Source: Streptomyces sp. NBC_01116
GTDB lineage: Bacteria; Actinomycetota; Actinomycetes; Streptomycetales; Streptomycetaceae
Length of the DNA: 64,000 nucleotides
Assembly (NCBI RefSeq): GCF_041435495.1
Contig: NZ_CP108644.1
Location: forward strand, 3,333,501-3,397,500
Direction: 5' to 3'
Position numbers and translations under genes: made by a program. Each line of letters opens with the position of its first letter. The first letter of the stretch is position 1. The notes beneath the pieces were generated by a model, which did no database searches, was not told the origin of the DNA, and saw only the letters and a list, made by a program, of their open reading frames with translations. This document shows, in pieces, positions 54,615-62,717 of this stretch.

Positions 54615-55564
54615 GCGACATCCTCCTTCTCCGCCGTGGCGGCTTTCCCCTGGGCGGCCGTCCCCGTGGAGACGTACCGGGTGACCAGCTCCCTGATCCT
54701 CGCCGTGACGGCCTCCGGGGCCTCCACCGGCGTCATGTGCCCCATGCCCGCCAGCTCGGTCAGCCCGAGCCCGAGGGGCAGCGCGGCCGCGATGGCCCGC
54801 GCGTGGACCGGCGGGGTCAGCCGGTCGTCCGTGCCGGCGATCACCGCGGTCGGCACCCGCAGCTCCCGCACGCCCGCCGTGAGGTCGAGGCCGGCGAGCA
54901 CATGGCCCCACTCCACCCTCGCGCGGCGCGGGCAGGCGTGCACGATGCGGGCGCACGCGTCGACCCGGCCGGGCGCCGAACCGGCTCCCATCGTGGCGTA
55001 CTTGAGGACCTTCCTGGAGACCGGGGTGACCGGCCCGAGCGGTGCCCTCGCGCCCAGTACGGCGGTGGTGAGCCGGGTCCGCAGCGCACCCGCGCGCAGC
55101 GGCAGGACGCGCGCCTCGGCGGCCAGCAGCGCACTGCCGGTGGAGCAGAGCAGCACGGCGGCGGCGTGCTCGCGCAGTCCGGGGCGCGCGGCGGCGGCCA
55201 TCATCGTCATCGCGCCCATGGAGTGCCCGGCGAGCACCGCCCGGCGGCCCGGGGCGAGCGTCGCGGCGAGGACCGCTTCGAGGTCGTCGGCCAGCGCGTG
55301 CGTGCTGTAGCCGCCGGGGCCGGGTTCGGGGGTGAGCCCGTGGCCGCGCTGGTCGTAGGCGATGACCCGGTGGTCGGCGGCCAGGTCGCGTATCTGGGCG
55401 TCCCAGAAACGGGTGTTGCAGGTCCAGCCGTGGGCCAGGACGACCGCCGGGGCGTCCTCGGGGCCGTGGAGTTCGACGTGGAGCCGCGAGCCGTCGGCGG
55501 AGCGCGCGGTCAGCTCGGCCGAGGGCACCGGCGGTACGGAGTCGCGGTGCAGGAGGCGGCTCAT
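54611..55564 (-). CDS. Alpha/beta hydrolase (second gene of a monooxygenase operon)
   Basis: A 317-residue alpha/beta hydrolase. The oxyanion part is VVLAHGWTCNTRFWD, then YDQRGHGLTPEPG, the nucleophile elbow AVLAGHSMGAMTM, the acid in VIAGTDDRLTPP, and the histidine in GMGHMTPVEAP. It suits esters released by a Baeyer-Villiger monooxygenase. It sits between the monooxygenase and an SDR with ATGA overlaps on both sides. GAGGAGG precedes the ATG. The C-terminal tail is polar and Ala/Lys/Glu-rich. Confidence 0.92.
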   Translation of the reverse strand: MSRLLHRDSVPPVPSAELTARSADGSRLHVELHGPEDAPAVVLAHGWTCNTRFWDAQIRDLAADHRVIAYDQRGHGLTPEPGPGGYSTHALADDLEAVLAATLAPGRRAVLAGHSMGAMTMMAAAARPGLREHAAAVLLCSTGSALLAAEARVLPLRAGALRTRLTTAVLGARAPLGPVTPVSRKVLKYATMGAGSAPGRVDACARIVHACPRRARVEWGHVLAGLDLTAGVRELRVPTAVIAGTDDRLTPPVHARAIAAALPLGLGLTELAGMGHMTPVEAPEAVTARIRELVTRYVSTGTAAQGKAATAEKEDVA

Positions 55565-57171
55565 CGCGCGGCCTCCTCGGCGACGGAACCGGCGCCGGAA
55601 GCCGTGCCGGACGTGGCGGTCACGGTCTCGCGGTCGGCGCGGCCGGGCTGTTCGGGGACGCGCCCGCTCCCGGCGGCCCGTCCCGTCCCGCCCGCCGCAC
55701 CGGCCCGGACGACGTCGTACTCCGCGAGGTCCACCGAACGCGTCTGCCGCCGGAACTCACCCGTGGTGCCGGGCCAGACGGTGGTGTTGCGGCCCGCCTC
55801 GTCCAGATACCAGCTGGTGCAGCCACCGGTGTTCCACACCGTGCGCTTCATCCGCTGCTGGACCCGGTCGTTCCACGCGGTGACGGCGGCGGAGCGGGCG
55901 CCGAGCGCGGCGCGTCCGCCCAGCACGTTCAACTGCCGCAGATAGTCGGCCATGTAGTTCAGCTGGGACTCGATCATCAGGATCATGGAGGAGTTGCCGA
56001 GCCCGGTGTTGGGGCCGATGATCGTCATCCAGTTGGGGAACCCGGCCGCGGTCGCACCGCGCAGCGAGTTCATCCCGTCCTTCCACGACTCGGCGAGCGT
56101 GATGCCCTCCTCGCCGACGACCCGCTCCGCGATCGGCATGTCCGTCACGTGGAAGCCGGTGCCGAAGATGATCGCGTCGACCTCCGCCTCGCTCCCGTCG
56201 GCGGCGACCACCGTGGAGCCGCGTATCTCGCTGAGCCCGGAGGCGACGACGTCCACGTTCGGCTGGGCGAGGGCCGGATAGTAGGTGCTGGAGAGCAGGA
56301 TCCGCTTGCAGCCGATGCGGTAGCCGGGGGTCAGCTTGGCCCGCAGGGCCGGGTCCTTGACGGCCCGCGCCATGTTGGACTTGGCGATCCTCTCGACCAG
56401 GCCCAGCTGGTCGGGGTGCTTGGTGAAGGCGCTGACCTGCAACTCCCTGATGCCCCACAGCAGTCCGCGGCGCGCCGTGCCGGTGACGGGGACGGCCCGG
56501 TGCAGTGCCCGCTCGGCCTTGCTGATGACGCGGTCCATGCGCGGCATGACCCAGGGCGGGGTGCGCTGGAAGAGCGTGAGCTTCGCGGTCCTCGGCTGTA
56601 TCGCCGGGACGATCTGGATCGCCGACGCGCCCGTGCCGACCATCGCGACGCGCTTGCCCGCGAGGTCGTAGTCGTGGTCCCAGCGCGCGGAGTGGAAGAC
56701 CTTGCCGGGGAAGGAGTCGAGCCCGGGTATGTCGGGCGTCTTCGGGTCGGAGAGCGGCCCGGTGGCGGAGACGACGACGTCCGCGTGGAGCACGGCCCCG
56801 TCGACGGACTCGATCACCCAGTACAGGTTCTCCTTGTCCCAGGTCATCAGCTTCACCTCGTGGTTCAGCCTGATGTGCGGGCGGAGCCCGAAGGTGTCGG
56901 CGACGCGCTCCAGGTAGGCCCGGATGTGCTGCTGCCCGGAGAAGGTGCGCGGCCAGTCGGGGTTGGGGGCGAACGAGAACGAATAGAGGTGGGACGGCAC
57001 GTCGCAGGCGCAGCCGGGATAGCTGTTGTCGCGCCAGGTGCCGCCCACCGAGCCGGCCCGCTCCAGGACGACGAAATCGGTGATGCCTTCGCGGCGCAGC
57101 CGTACGGCGGCCCCCAGGCCCCCGAATCCGGTTCCGATCACCGCCACACGTACATGCTCCTGCTGGGCCAT
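55561..57171 (-). CDS. Flavin-dependent monooxygenase (Baeyer-Villiger type)
   Basis: A 536-residue FAD/NADPH enzyme. FAD binding uses IGTGFGGLGAAVRL, and the Baeyer-Villiger fingerprint FxGxxxHxxxW is FPGKVFHSARWD. The NADPH-binding site is VAMVGTGASAIQIVP, with IIFGTGFHVTD near the C-terminus. It inserts oxygen next to a ketone to give an ester or lactone. The last 60 residues are Gly/Pro/Ala-rich and probably disordered. It opens a coupled operon with a hydrolase and an SDR, a typical ketone or cyclic-terpenoid degradation set. GGGAGGCGG precedes the ATG. The MerR gene is divergent. Confidence 0.93.
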   Translation of the reverse strand: MAQQEHVRVAVIGTGFGGLGAAVRLRREGITDFVVLERAGSVGGTWRDNSYPGCACDVPSHLYSFSFAPNPDWPRTFSGQQHIRAYLERVADTFGLRPHIRLNHEVKLMTWDKENLYWVIESVDGAVLHADVVVSATGPLSDPKTPDIPGLDSFPGKVFHSARWDHDYDLAGKRVAMVGTGASAIQIVPAIQPRTAKLTLFQRTPPWVMPRMDRVISKAERALHRAVPVTGTARRGLLWGIRELQVSAFTKHPDQLGLVERIAKSNMARAVKDPALRAKLTPGYRIGCKRILLSSTYYPALAQPNVDVVASGLSEIRGSTVVAADGSEAEVDAIIFGTGFHVTDMPIAERVVGEEGITLAESWKDGMNSLRGATAAGFPNWMTIIGPNTGLGNSSMILMIESQLNYMADYLRQLNVLGGRAALGARSAAVTAWNDRVQQRMKRTVWNTGGCTSWYLDEAGRNTTVWPGTTGEFRRQTRSVDLAEYDVVRAGAAGGTGRAAGSGRVPEQPGRADRETVTATSGTASGAGSVAEEAAR

Positions 57172-57203
57172 GCTGCCGCCTCCCGCGGTACGTCACACGA
57201 CTC

Positions 57204-57221
57204 TGCCAGCAATCACTGGCA
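57204..57221. promoter_or_regulatory. Inverted repeat upstream of the monooxygenase operon
   Basis: TGCCAG (57204-57209) and CTGGCA (57216-57221) are perfect reverse complements six bases apart, midway between the monooxygenase ATG (57171) and the MerR GTG (57307). It is a good candidate MerR operator. Confidence 0.55.
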
Positions 57222-57294
57222 TTGTTCGGAGAGTAGAGGAGGTCCGTACTGATGGGTAGGGGGCGGACCGAGGAAAGTTACCGGCGGTACAACA

Positions 57295-57300
57295 TAGGGT
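57295..57300 (+). promoter_or_regulatory. Predicted -10 element of the merR gene (leaderless)
   Basis: TAGGGT ends six bases before the GTG start at 57307, with no ribosome site between. Confidence 0.4.
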
Positions 57301-57306
57301 GCCCCT

Positions 57307-57984
57307 GTGGCCGAAGGACGCGAGCACCGCGAATACCGCATGGAGGAGCTGGCCGAGGAGGCCGGCATCACCGTGCGGACCCTGCGCTTCTACCGGGAGC
57401 GCGGGCTGATCCCACCGCCTCGCCGCGAGGGCCGTATCGCCTGGTACGACGACCACCACCTGGCCCGGCTGCGGACCATCGCGGGCCTGCTGGAGCGCGG
57501 CCACACCCTCAACGGCATCGCCGACCTGGCCGCCACCTTCGAGAGCGGCCGGGACGTCGCCGAGGTGCTGGGCCTGGGCGAACCGACCGAGGAGACCCCG
57601 GTCCGCCTCACCCCGGAGCAGCTCGCGGACTACTTCGAGGGCGAGGTCACGCCGGAGAACCTCGCCACCGCACTGGACCTGGGCTATCTCGCCACCGACG
57701 GGGACGAGATCGTGCACATCAGCCGCCGCCTCCTGGAGGTGTCGGCCGAGCTCGTACGGGAAGGGGTGCCGCTGTCCACGGTGCTCTCCTCGGGCCGCCG
57801 CGTACGCGAGCACGCGGACGCGCTCGCCGAGATCTTCGTACGCGTGCTGCATGCCCACACCAAGGAAGCCGAACCGGCCCAACTCCGGCCACTGGCCCGC
57901 GCGGTGGTGGACGCCGAGCTGTCCATGGCCCTCGACCGGAGGCTGCGCCGCGAGGACGGCACCCAGCCCCCGAAGTCCGACTGA
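57307..57984 (+). CDS. MerR family transcriptional regulator
   Basis: A 225-residue regulator starting at GTG 57307. The winged-helix domain is EYRMEELAEEAGITVRTLRFYRERGLIPPPRREGR (seen as MEELAEEAGITVRTLRFY and RERGLIPPP), with YDDHHLARLRTI following. The C-terminal effector part is longer than in heavy-metal MerR proteins, lacks Cys pairs and resembles the MerR_2-type regulators of catabolic operons. It ends acidic and Lys/Pro-rich. It is divergent from the monooxygenase operon and probably senses its substrate or product. A terminator-like hairpin follows at 58015. Confidence 0.92.
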   Translation: MAEGREHREYRMEELAEEAGITVRTLRFYRERGLIPPPRREGRIAWYDDHHLARLRTIAGLLERGHTLNGIADLAATFESGRDVAEVLGLGEPTEETPVRLTPEQLADYFEGEVTPENLATALDLGYLATDGDEIVHISRRLLEVSAELVREGVPLSTVLSSGRRVREHADALAEIFVRVLHAHTKEAEPAQLRPLARAVVDAELSMALDRRLRREDGTQPPKSD

Positions 57985-58014
57985 CGCACACGCCGTGCGG
58001 GGCTCCGAAGCCAC

Positions 58015-58045
58015 GGGGCTCCGGACTCCGGGACCCCGGAGCCCC
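58015..58045. terminator. Hairpin between convergent merR and xth genes
   Basis: A 10-bp stem (58015-58024 with 58036-58045) around an 11-base loop lies in the 67-bp gap between the two stops, possibly terminating both. Confidence 0.6.
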
Positions 58046-58051
58046 GGGGGA

Positions 58052-58867
58052 CTACCGCTCGTAGACGACCGTCACCGGGGCGTGGTCGCTCCAGCGCTCG
58101 CCGTGCGTGGCCGCCCGCTCCACCCACGCCTTCACCGCGCGCCCGGCCAGCCCCGGGGTCGCCATCTGGTAGTCGATGCGCCAGCCGCTGTCGTTGTCGA
58201 AGGCCCGCCCCCGGTACGACCACCAGCTGTACGGCCCCTCGACGTCCGGGTGCAGCGCCCGCACGACGTCCACGTACGCGGCCTCCTCCAGGACCCGGGT
58301 CAGCCAGGCGCGCTCCTCGGGGAGGAAGCCGGAGCTCTTGCGGTTGGCCTTCCAGTTCTTCAGGTCCGCCTCCTGGTGGGCGATGTTCCAGTCGCCGCAC
58401 ACCACGACCTCACGGCCGTCCGCCGCGGCCCGCGCCTTCAGCCCCTGGAGGTAGGGCAGGAAGGCGGCCATGAAGCGCTCCTTCTCGTCCTGGCGCTCGG
58501 TGCCGACCTCGCCGGAGGGCAGATACAGGCTCGCGACGGTGACACCGGGGAGGTCGATCTCCGCATACCGGCCGCTCGTGTCGAACTCCTCCGCCCCGGC
58601 GACCCCGAAGCCGCCGAAGCCGATCTGGACCCGCTCGGGGGCCTGCCGCGCGTAGAGCGAGACGCCGGCGCGGCCCTTGGCGGCGGCGGGCGCGTGGACG
58701 GTGTGCCACCCTTCAGGGGTGCCCACACCTTCGGGCAGCTGGGCGAGCTCGGCCCGCACTTCCTGGAGGCAGACCACATCGGCGTCGGTCCCCGCCAGCC
58801 ACTCGGCGAAGCCCTTCTTGGCGGCGGCGCGGAGCCCATTAACATTCACGCTGGTAACGGTGAGCAT
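58052..58867 (-). CDS. xth: Exodeoxyribonuclease III (AP endonuclease)
   Basis: A 271-residue DNA-repair nuclease of the exonuclease III/EEP fold. In order: the Asn-containing start SVNVNGLRAA, CLQEVRAEL (metal Glu), SLYLPSGEV, VVCGDWNIAH (Asp-x-Asn active-site motif), WWSYRGRAFDNDSGWRIDY for AP-site recognition, and the final WSDHAPV with the Asp-His pair. It cuts at abasic sites and removes 3-prime blocks. A TACTGT box lies six bases before the ATG, so it may be leaderless. It is divergent from an acetyltransferase gene by 50 bp. Confidence 0.96.
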   Translation of the reverse strand: MLTVTSVNVNGLRAAAKKGFAEWLAGTDADVVCLQEVRAELAQLPEGVGTPEGWHTVHAPAAAKGRAGVSLYARQAPERVQIGFGGFGVAGAEEFDTSGRYAEIDLPGVTVASLYLPSGEVGTERQDEKERFMAAFLPYLQGLKARAAADGREVVVCGDWNIAHQEADLKNWKANRKSSGFLPEERAWLTRVLEEAAYVDVVRALHPDVEGPYSWWSYRGRAFDNDSGWRIDYQMATPGLAGRAVKAWVERAATHGERWSDHAPVTVVYER

Positions 58868-58873
58868 CCAGGA

Positions 58874-58879
58874 ACAGTA
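58874..58879 (-). promoter_or_regulatory. Predicted -10 element of xth (leaderless)
   Basis: TACTGT on the minus strand ends six bases before the xth ATG. Confidence 0.4.
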
Positions 58880-58904
58880 CCCACTCCACCCCTACGCATA
58901 GATG

Positions 58905-58910
58905 TACGAT
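58905..58910 (+). promoter_or_regulatory. Predicted -10 element of the acetyltransferase gene at 58918
   Basis: TACGAT ends seven bases before the ATG at 58918; the intervening ATTTAGC has no ribosome site, so a leaderless message is likely. Confidence 0.45.
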
Positions 58911-58917
58911 ATTTAGC

Positions 58918-59409
58918 ATGATTATTCAGACACGTCCGTTCGACCACCCCGACGCCGTCAAACTCAACGACCAGGTGCAGCTCGAATACGACGAGCGCTA
59001 CGGCGATGGGGGCGATCTCACACCGCTCGACCCCTCGATGTTCCTTCCGCCGCGCGGCCTGTACCTGCTCGCCTACGACGAGCAGGACCGACCCGTGGCG
59101 ACCGGTGGCTGGCGGACCCAGGACCGCAACGCCGAGGGTTACTGGGACGGCGACGCCGAGATCAAGCGGATGTTCGTGATACCCGAAGGGCGCGGCAGGG
59201 GCCTGGCCCGGCGGATGCTGGCCGCCCTGGAGGAGGACGCGCGCAACGCGGGCCGCGTCCGGATGGTCCTGGAGACCGGCGACCAGCAGCCCGAGGCCAT
59301 CGCGCTGTACGCGTCGAGCGGCTACACGGTGTGCGAGAAGTTCGGCCACTACCGGGAGTACGAGAGCAGCATCTGCATGGCCAAGCCGCTCCAGCGGCCC
59401 GGCGCCTGA
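58918..59409 (+). CDS. GNAT family N-acetyltransferase
   Basis: A 163-residue acetyltransferase. DEQDRPVATGGWRTQDR forms the early strands, motif A is MFVIPEGRGRGLARRMLAALEEDA, and motif B is LETGDQQPEAIALYASSGYTVC with the conserved Tyr. A preceding acidic block (YDERYGDGGDLTPLDPSMF) is characteristic of a common actinobacterial subgroup. Acceptor unknown. Its promoter is probably leaderless, face to face with that of xth. A strong hairpin after the stop (59411-59437) isolates it from the next gene. Confidence 0.9.
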   Translation: MIIQTRPFDHPDAVKLNDQVQLEYDERYGDGGDLTPLDPSMFLPPRGLYLLAYDEQDRPVATGGWRTQDRNAEGYWDGDAEIKRMFVIPEGRGRGLARRMLAALEEDARNAGRVRMVLETGDQQPEAIALYASSGYTVCEKFGHYREYESSICMAKPLQRPGA

Positions 59410-59410
59410 T

Positions 59411-59437
59411 CCGGCTCCCCGGGTCCCGGGGAGCCGG
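59411..59437. terminator. Bidirectional terminator hairpin
   Basis: A perfect 12-bp stem (59411-59422 with 59426-59437) around GTC lies between the convergent acetyltransferase genes, directly after one stop and 22 bases before the other. Confidence 0.8.
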
Positions 59438-59458
59438 CCCGTCCGGCGGGGCGGTCGC

Positions 59459-59920
59459 TCAGGCGCTCCCGCCGAGCACCAGGACCACGTGCTCGTTCTC
59501 GCCGTGCCGCTCGGTGCCGGTCGCCGTGAACCCGCACTTCTCCAGCAGGCGTACCGAGCCGGTGTTCCCGGCGACGGGGTCCGCGTACAACGGGCGTGCC
59601 GTCTCCCGCTCCAGGAACGCGGTCAGCGCACGGGTGCCGATGCCCCGGCCCCAGTACGGACGGCCGAGCCAGTAGCCGATTGTGCGCCGCTCGCCGTCCC
59701 ACCAGGCCACGATGTTCCCCGCCGTGGCGCCGTCCACGACGACCGTCTGCACGAGGTTGGCGGGGTCCCCCAGCACCTTCGACGTCCAGTGCGCCATGAA
59801 CGCCTCCCGCTCCCGGGGCGGGAAGCGCGATCTCCGGACCGCCTCCGGGTCGTGCTCGTACGCGAGGAAGAACTCCAGGTCCGCTGGTTCGACATCCCTG
59901 AGATGCACGCTGCTCTCCAT
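59459..59920 (-). CDS. GNAT family N-acetyltransferase (RimJ-like)
   Basis: A 153-residue acetyltransferase. VHLRDVEPADLEFFLAYEHDPEAVR is the typical start of RimJ/RimL-like GNATs (seen as VHLRDVEPADLEFFLAYE), motif A is GYWLGRPYWGRGIGTRALTAFL, and NTGSVRLLEKCGFTATG the C-terminal part. Such enzymes acetylate N-termini of proteins or small amines. It lies 45 bases downstream of the sigma-CAP gene on the same strand and could be co-transcribed with it. The chosen ATG (59920) gives the conserved N-terminus; upstream codons are an out-of-frame shadow of the larger gene. Confidence 0.88.
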   Translation of the reverse strand: MESSVHLRDVEPADLEFFLAYEHDPEAVRRSRFPPREREAFMAHWTSKVLGDPANLVQTVVVDGATAGNIVAWWDGERRTIGYWLGRPYWGRGIGTRALTAFLERETARPLYADPVAGNTGSVRLLEKCGFTATGTERHGENEHVVLVLGGSA

Positions 59921-59964
59921 GCCGACCGAGTCTGGCACCCGCCACTGACAGTCGGCCCGGCCGC

Positions 59965-61497
59965 TCAGCGCGGGGTGGCCAGCACCTGGGTCCAGTAGGG
60001 GCCGCGCGGGGAGTCGGCGATGCCCACGCCCACATGGACGAAGTCGCAGTTGAAGATGTCGTCGTCGCGGCCCGGGCTGTCGCGCCACTCCTCGACGACC
60101 GCGGCCGGATCGCTCGTGCCGGTCGCGATGGTCTCCCCGACGGCCGACCAGTCGTAGCCCGTGGCGTCGACCCGGTCGCCCGCGCCCCGGCCCGAGGAGT
60201 CGGTGTGGTCGAAGTAGCCGTGCGCGGCCATGTCCTCGGAGTGCCGCTGGGCCACCTCGGTCAGCCGGGGGTCCGTCTCCAGCTCCGGGCAGCCGTTCGC
60301 GGCGCGCAGGCTGTTGACCCGGGTGACCACGCCCGCTTCCGGGCGGGGGCGCGGCTCGGCGGGCTCGGGCGGAGCGGAGGGCGACGGGGCGGCGCTGGGC
60401 GGCCGGGTGGCGGCGGTGCGGCTCGGCGTCGGCGAGGGCGGGGCCGTGGTGGGCGTGGGGAGCGGCTCGGCGGGGGCGGCCGCGGGCGGCGGGGCCGAGG
60501 GGCTGCGCGTGACTCCTCCCCCGCCCCGGGCTTCGGGCGGAGCGGGGGCGGAGGGCCAGATCAGTACGGCCAGGGCCGTCACGGCGGCCGCGCCGGCTAT
60601 GAGCCCCGCCGCCTTCCCGGCCGAGAAGGCGGCGGAGGGGCCGGAGGCGGCAGGGCCGGAGGCGAGCGGCGCGGAGGCGGTCGCGGACGCGGCGGCCGGG
60701 GCCGCCGACGAGGCGAAGGCCACCGCCGCCTGCTGCCCGCTGTCGTAGAGCGGCACCACCAGGGCGAGCCCGGAGAGCAGCCCCTCCGGCGGAACCAGCC
60801 CCGCACTGCCGTCGGAGCAGGAGGCGCAGCCCCGTACATGGCGGGCGATCCGCTTGCGCCACAGCGGCGTCGGCGTACCGTCCCAGTCGCCCAGCAGGTC
60901 CTGGAGGGCCGGGCAGCGCGGGTCGGACGCCAGGGCCCGGACGACCGCGCGGCCGACGTCGAGCTGGTTCTTCACCCGCTGGACGCGTACGGCGGCGTGC
61001 TGCGGGGAGAGGCCGAGCGCCTCGGCGAGTTCGGGCCGGGTGAGGTCGCCGGTCGTCTCCAGCCACCACAGGGACAGCACGTCGCGCTCGGAGTCGTCCA
61101 GCCAGCGGGTGGCCTCGGCCGTCTCGCGCCGCTGGCCGGAGAGTTCGAGGCGCAGGATCGTCAGGTCGACGAAGTCGGCGGCGGGGTCGGCGGGCTCCTC
61201 GGCCGCCTCCAGCGGGGCGGGGCGATGGCCGAGACCGGACCAGCGGCTGCGGACCTGGTTCATGGCGATGGCGACGAGCCAGGACCGGAAACGGGACGGA
61301 TCGCGCAGCGAGGGCAGCCCGGACAGCGCCCGGAGCATGGTCTCCTGCACCACGTCGTCCACGTCCGGATGGCCGTTGAGGGCGCGCCCGACGACGTTGT
61401 AGACCAGGGGGAGGTACTGGGCGGCCAGCCGGTCCCCGGCGGCCCGGTCGCCCTCCCGCGCCGCGATGACCAGAGCGATGCTGTCCACGTCGTTCAC
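59965..61497 (-). CDS. Sigma factor fused to a CAP/SCP extracellular domain
   Basis: A 510-residue fusion. Residues about 28-95 are sigma region 2 (YLPLVYNVVGRALN, DVDDVVQETMLRAL, FRSWLVAIAMNQVRSRW). Residues 130-185 are region 4 (DSERDVLSLWWLE, TRPELAEALGLSPQHAAVRVQRVK). Then comes HVRGCASC, an anti-sigma zinc-type motif (His220, Cys224, Cys227), one membrane helix at 296-314, a Pro/Ser/Thr-rich stalk, and a CAP/SCP domain at 389-508 (VNSLRAANGCPEL, RHSEDMAAHGYFDHTDSSG, GETIATG, WTQVLATPR). The sigma part would be inside and the CAP part outside. GTG 61497 has AAGGG upstream. Confidence 0.9.
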   Translation of the reverse strand: MNDVDSIALVIAAREGDRAAGDRLAAQYLPLVYNVVGRALNGHPDVDDVVQETMLRALSGLPSLRDPSRFRSWLVAIAMNQVRSRWSGLGHRPAPLEAAEEPADPAADFVDLTILRLELSGQRRETAEATRWLDDSERDVLSLWWLETTGDLTRPELAEALGLSPQHAAVRVQRVKNQLDVGRAVVRALASDPRCPALQDLLGDWDGTPTPLWRKRIARHVRGCASCSDGSAGLVPPEGLLSGLALVVPLYDSGQQAAVAFASSAAPAAASATASAPLASGPAASGPSAAFSAGKAAGLIAGAAAVTALAVLIWPSAPAPPEARGGGGVTRSPSAPPPAAAPAEPLPTPTTAPPSPTPSRTAATRPPSAAPSPSAPPEPAEPRPRPEAGVVTRVNSLRAANGCPELETDPRLTEVAQRHSEDMAAHGYFDHTDSSGRGAGDRVDATGYDWSAVGETIATGTSDPAAVVEEWRDSPGRDDDIFNCDFVHVGVGIADSPRGPYWTQVLATPR

Positions 61498-61635
61498 GCC
61501 CTTCGTTCGGTCCGCACCGGGATGTGGGACAGGTCACCCCTGAGGGTTTTGTTATCCGTCCCCCGTCCGGTGGTCAACCAGTATGCGGGGGCCCGTAGGC
61601 CGTCCCGCCGAGAGAGTGCCGGGAACGGGAGGGAC

Positions 61636-62661
61636 ATGTCGAGCGATACGGACACCGAGGCGCAGGTCACCGAGGCCCACGCCACCGCGGCGCGGACGGG
61701 CGAGGCCATCACCGCCTCGGCCCTGCACGCGGCGGCGACCGGCGCCGACACCTTCCCCGGGGTCCTGCGGGAGGCTCTGAACCGCCGCGGGCTCTCCCTG
61801 GAACGGGTGAGCGAACGGCTCAGGGTGCGGGGCATCGCCATCAGCCAGGCCACCCTCAGCAGTTGGCAGCGCGGCCGCAGCCAGCCCGAACGGGCCCGGT
61901 CCCTGCGGGCGGTGGACGTGCTGGAGGAGATCCTGGAACTGCCCGCCGGAGCCCTGCGCTCGCTGCTCGGACCGCGCCGCCCGCGCGGCCGGATCACGCC
62001 GCCCGGCGCGGAGGGCGCGGCGCTCCAGATCCTCGGCGAGGACTCCGTGGTGGAGAAGGCGCTCGGCGCGCGCTTCCGCCACTTCAACCAGGAGACCAGC
62101 TCCCTGATGGTCCACGACATCGTGAGGATGGGAGAGAGCGGCACCCTGAGCGCGATCTCCACCACGAACGTGCTGCGGGCCAGCCGGGCGGGGGCCGACC
62201 GGGCGATCTTCGTGCTCAGTTTCGACGACGAGGCGGCCGAACCGGTCGACATCAGGGTCAGCTGCGGACGCCTCGCCGAGGCCACCTACCTGAAGGGGCT
62301 CAAGTCCCTGGTGCTGGAGATCCACTTCGGCCGGGAGCTGGCCAAACTGGACACGACGGTGGTGAGTTACGCGGTCGAGGTGAGCCCGTCCGAGATGCCT
62401 GCCACCCACTACGAGCGCTGGTCGCGGACCAATCTCCACGAATACCTCCAGCAGGTCTTCTTCCATCCCGGCGCCCTGCCGTCGGACTGCCACCGCTACG
62501 TCCGGGAGAAGGTCGGCGACCCGCCCCGCGCCCGGCGGCGCATCCCGTTGAGCGATGCGCACGACGTCCACGTGCTCACCTCCCGGTGCAAGCCCGGCGT
62601 CCACGGGGTGGCGTGGGACTACGGGACGGGAACAGGTGGAACGGGAGACCGCCCAGGATGA
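61636..62661 (+). CDS. Helix-turn-helix regulator of unknown target
   Basis: A 341-residue protein. An XRE-like HTH (FPGVLREALNRRGLSLERVSERLRVRG, seen as LREALNRRGLSLERVSERL, then SQATLSSWQRGRSQPERARSL) lies at about residues 45-100. After a linker (LGPRRPRGRITPPG) is a larger domain with many short strands and Arg pairs that I do not recognise. The last 15 residues are Gly/Thr-rich. It is divergent from the sigma-CAP gene across 138 bp, so it may regulate it or be regulated by it. GGAACGGGAGG lies just before the ATG. Confidence 0.82.
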   Translation: MSSDTDTEAQVTEAHATAARTGEAITASALHAAATGADTFPGVLREALNRRGLSLERVSERLRVRGIAISQATLSSWQRGRSQPERARSLRAVDVLEEILELPAGALRSLLGPRRPRGRITPPGAEGAALQILGEDSVVEKALGARFRHFNQETSSLMVHDIVRMGESGTLSAISTTNVLRASRAGADRAIFVLSFDDEAAEPVDIRVSCGRLAEATYLKGLKSLVLEIHFGRELAKLDTTVVSYAVEVSPSEMPATHYERWSRTNLHEYLQQVFFHPGALPSDCHRYVREKVGDPPRARRRIPLSDAHDVHVLTSRCKPGVHGVAWDYGTGTGGTGDRPG

Positions 62662-62717
62662 GTGGACGGCCTCCCGCGTGGGGGGTGGCCTTCGGCCGGT
62701 CCGGATCCGTCGTCCGG

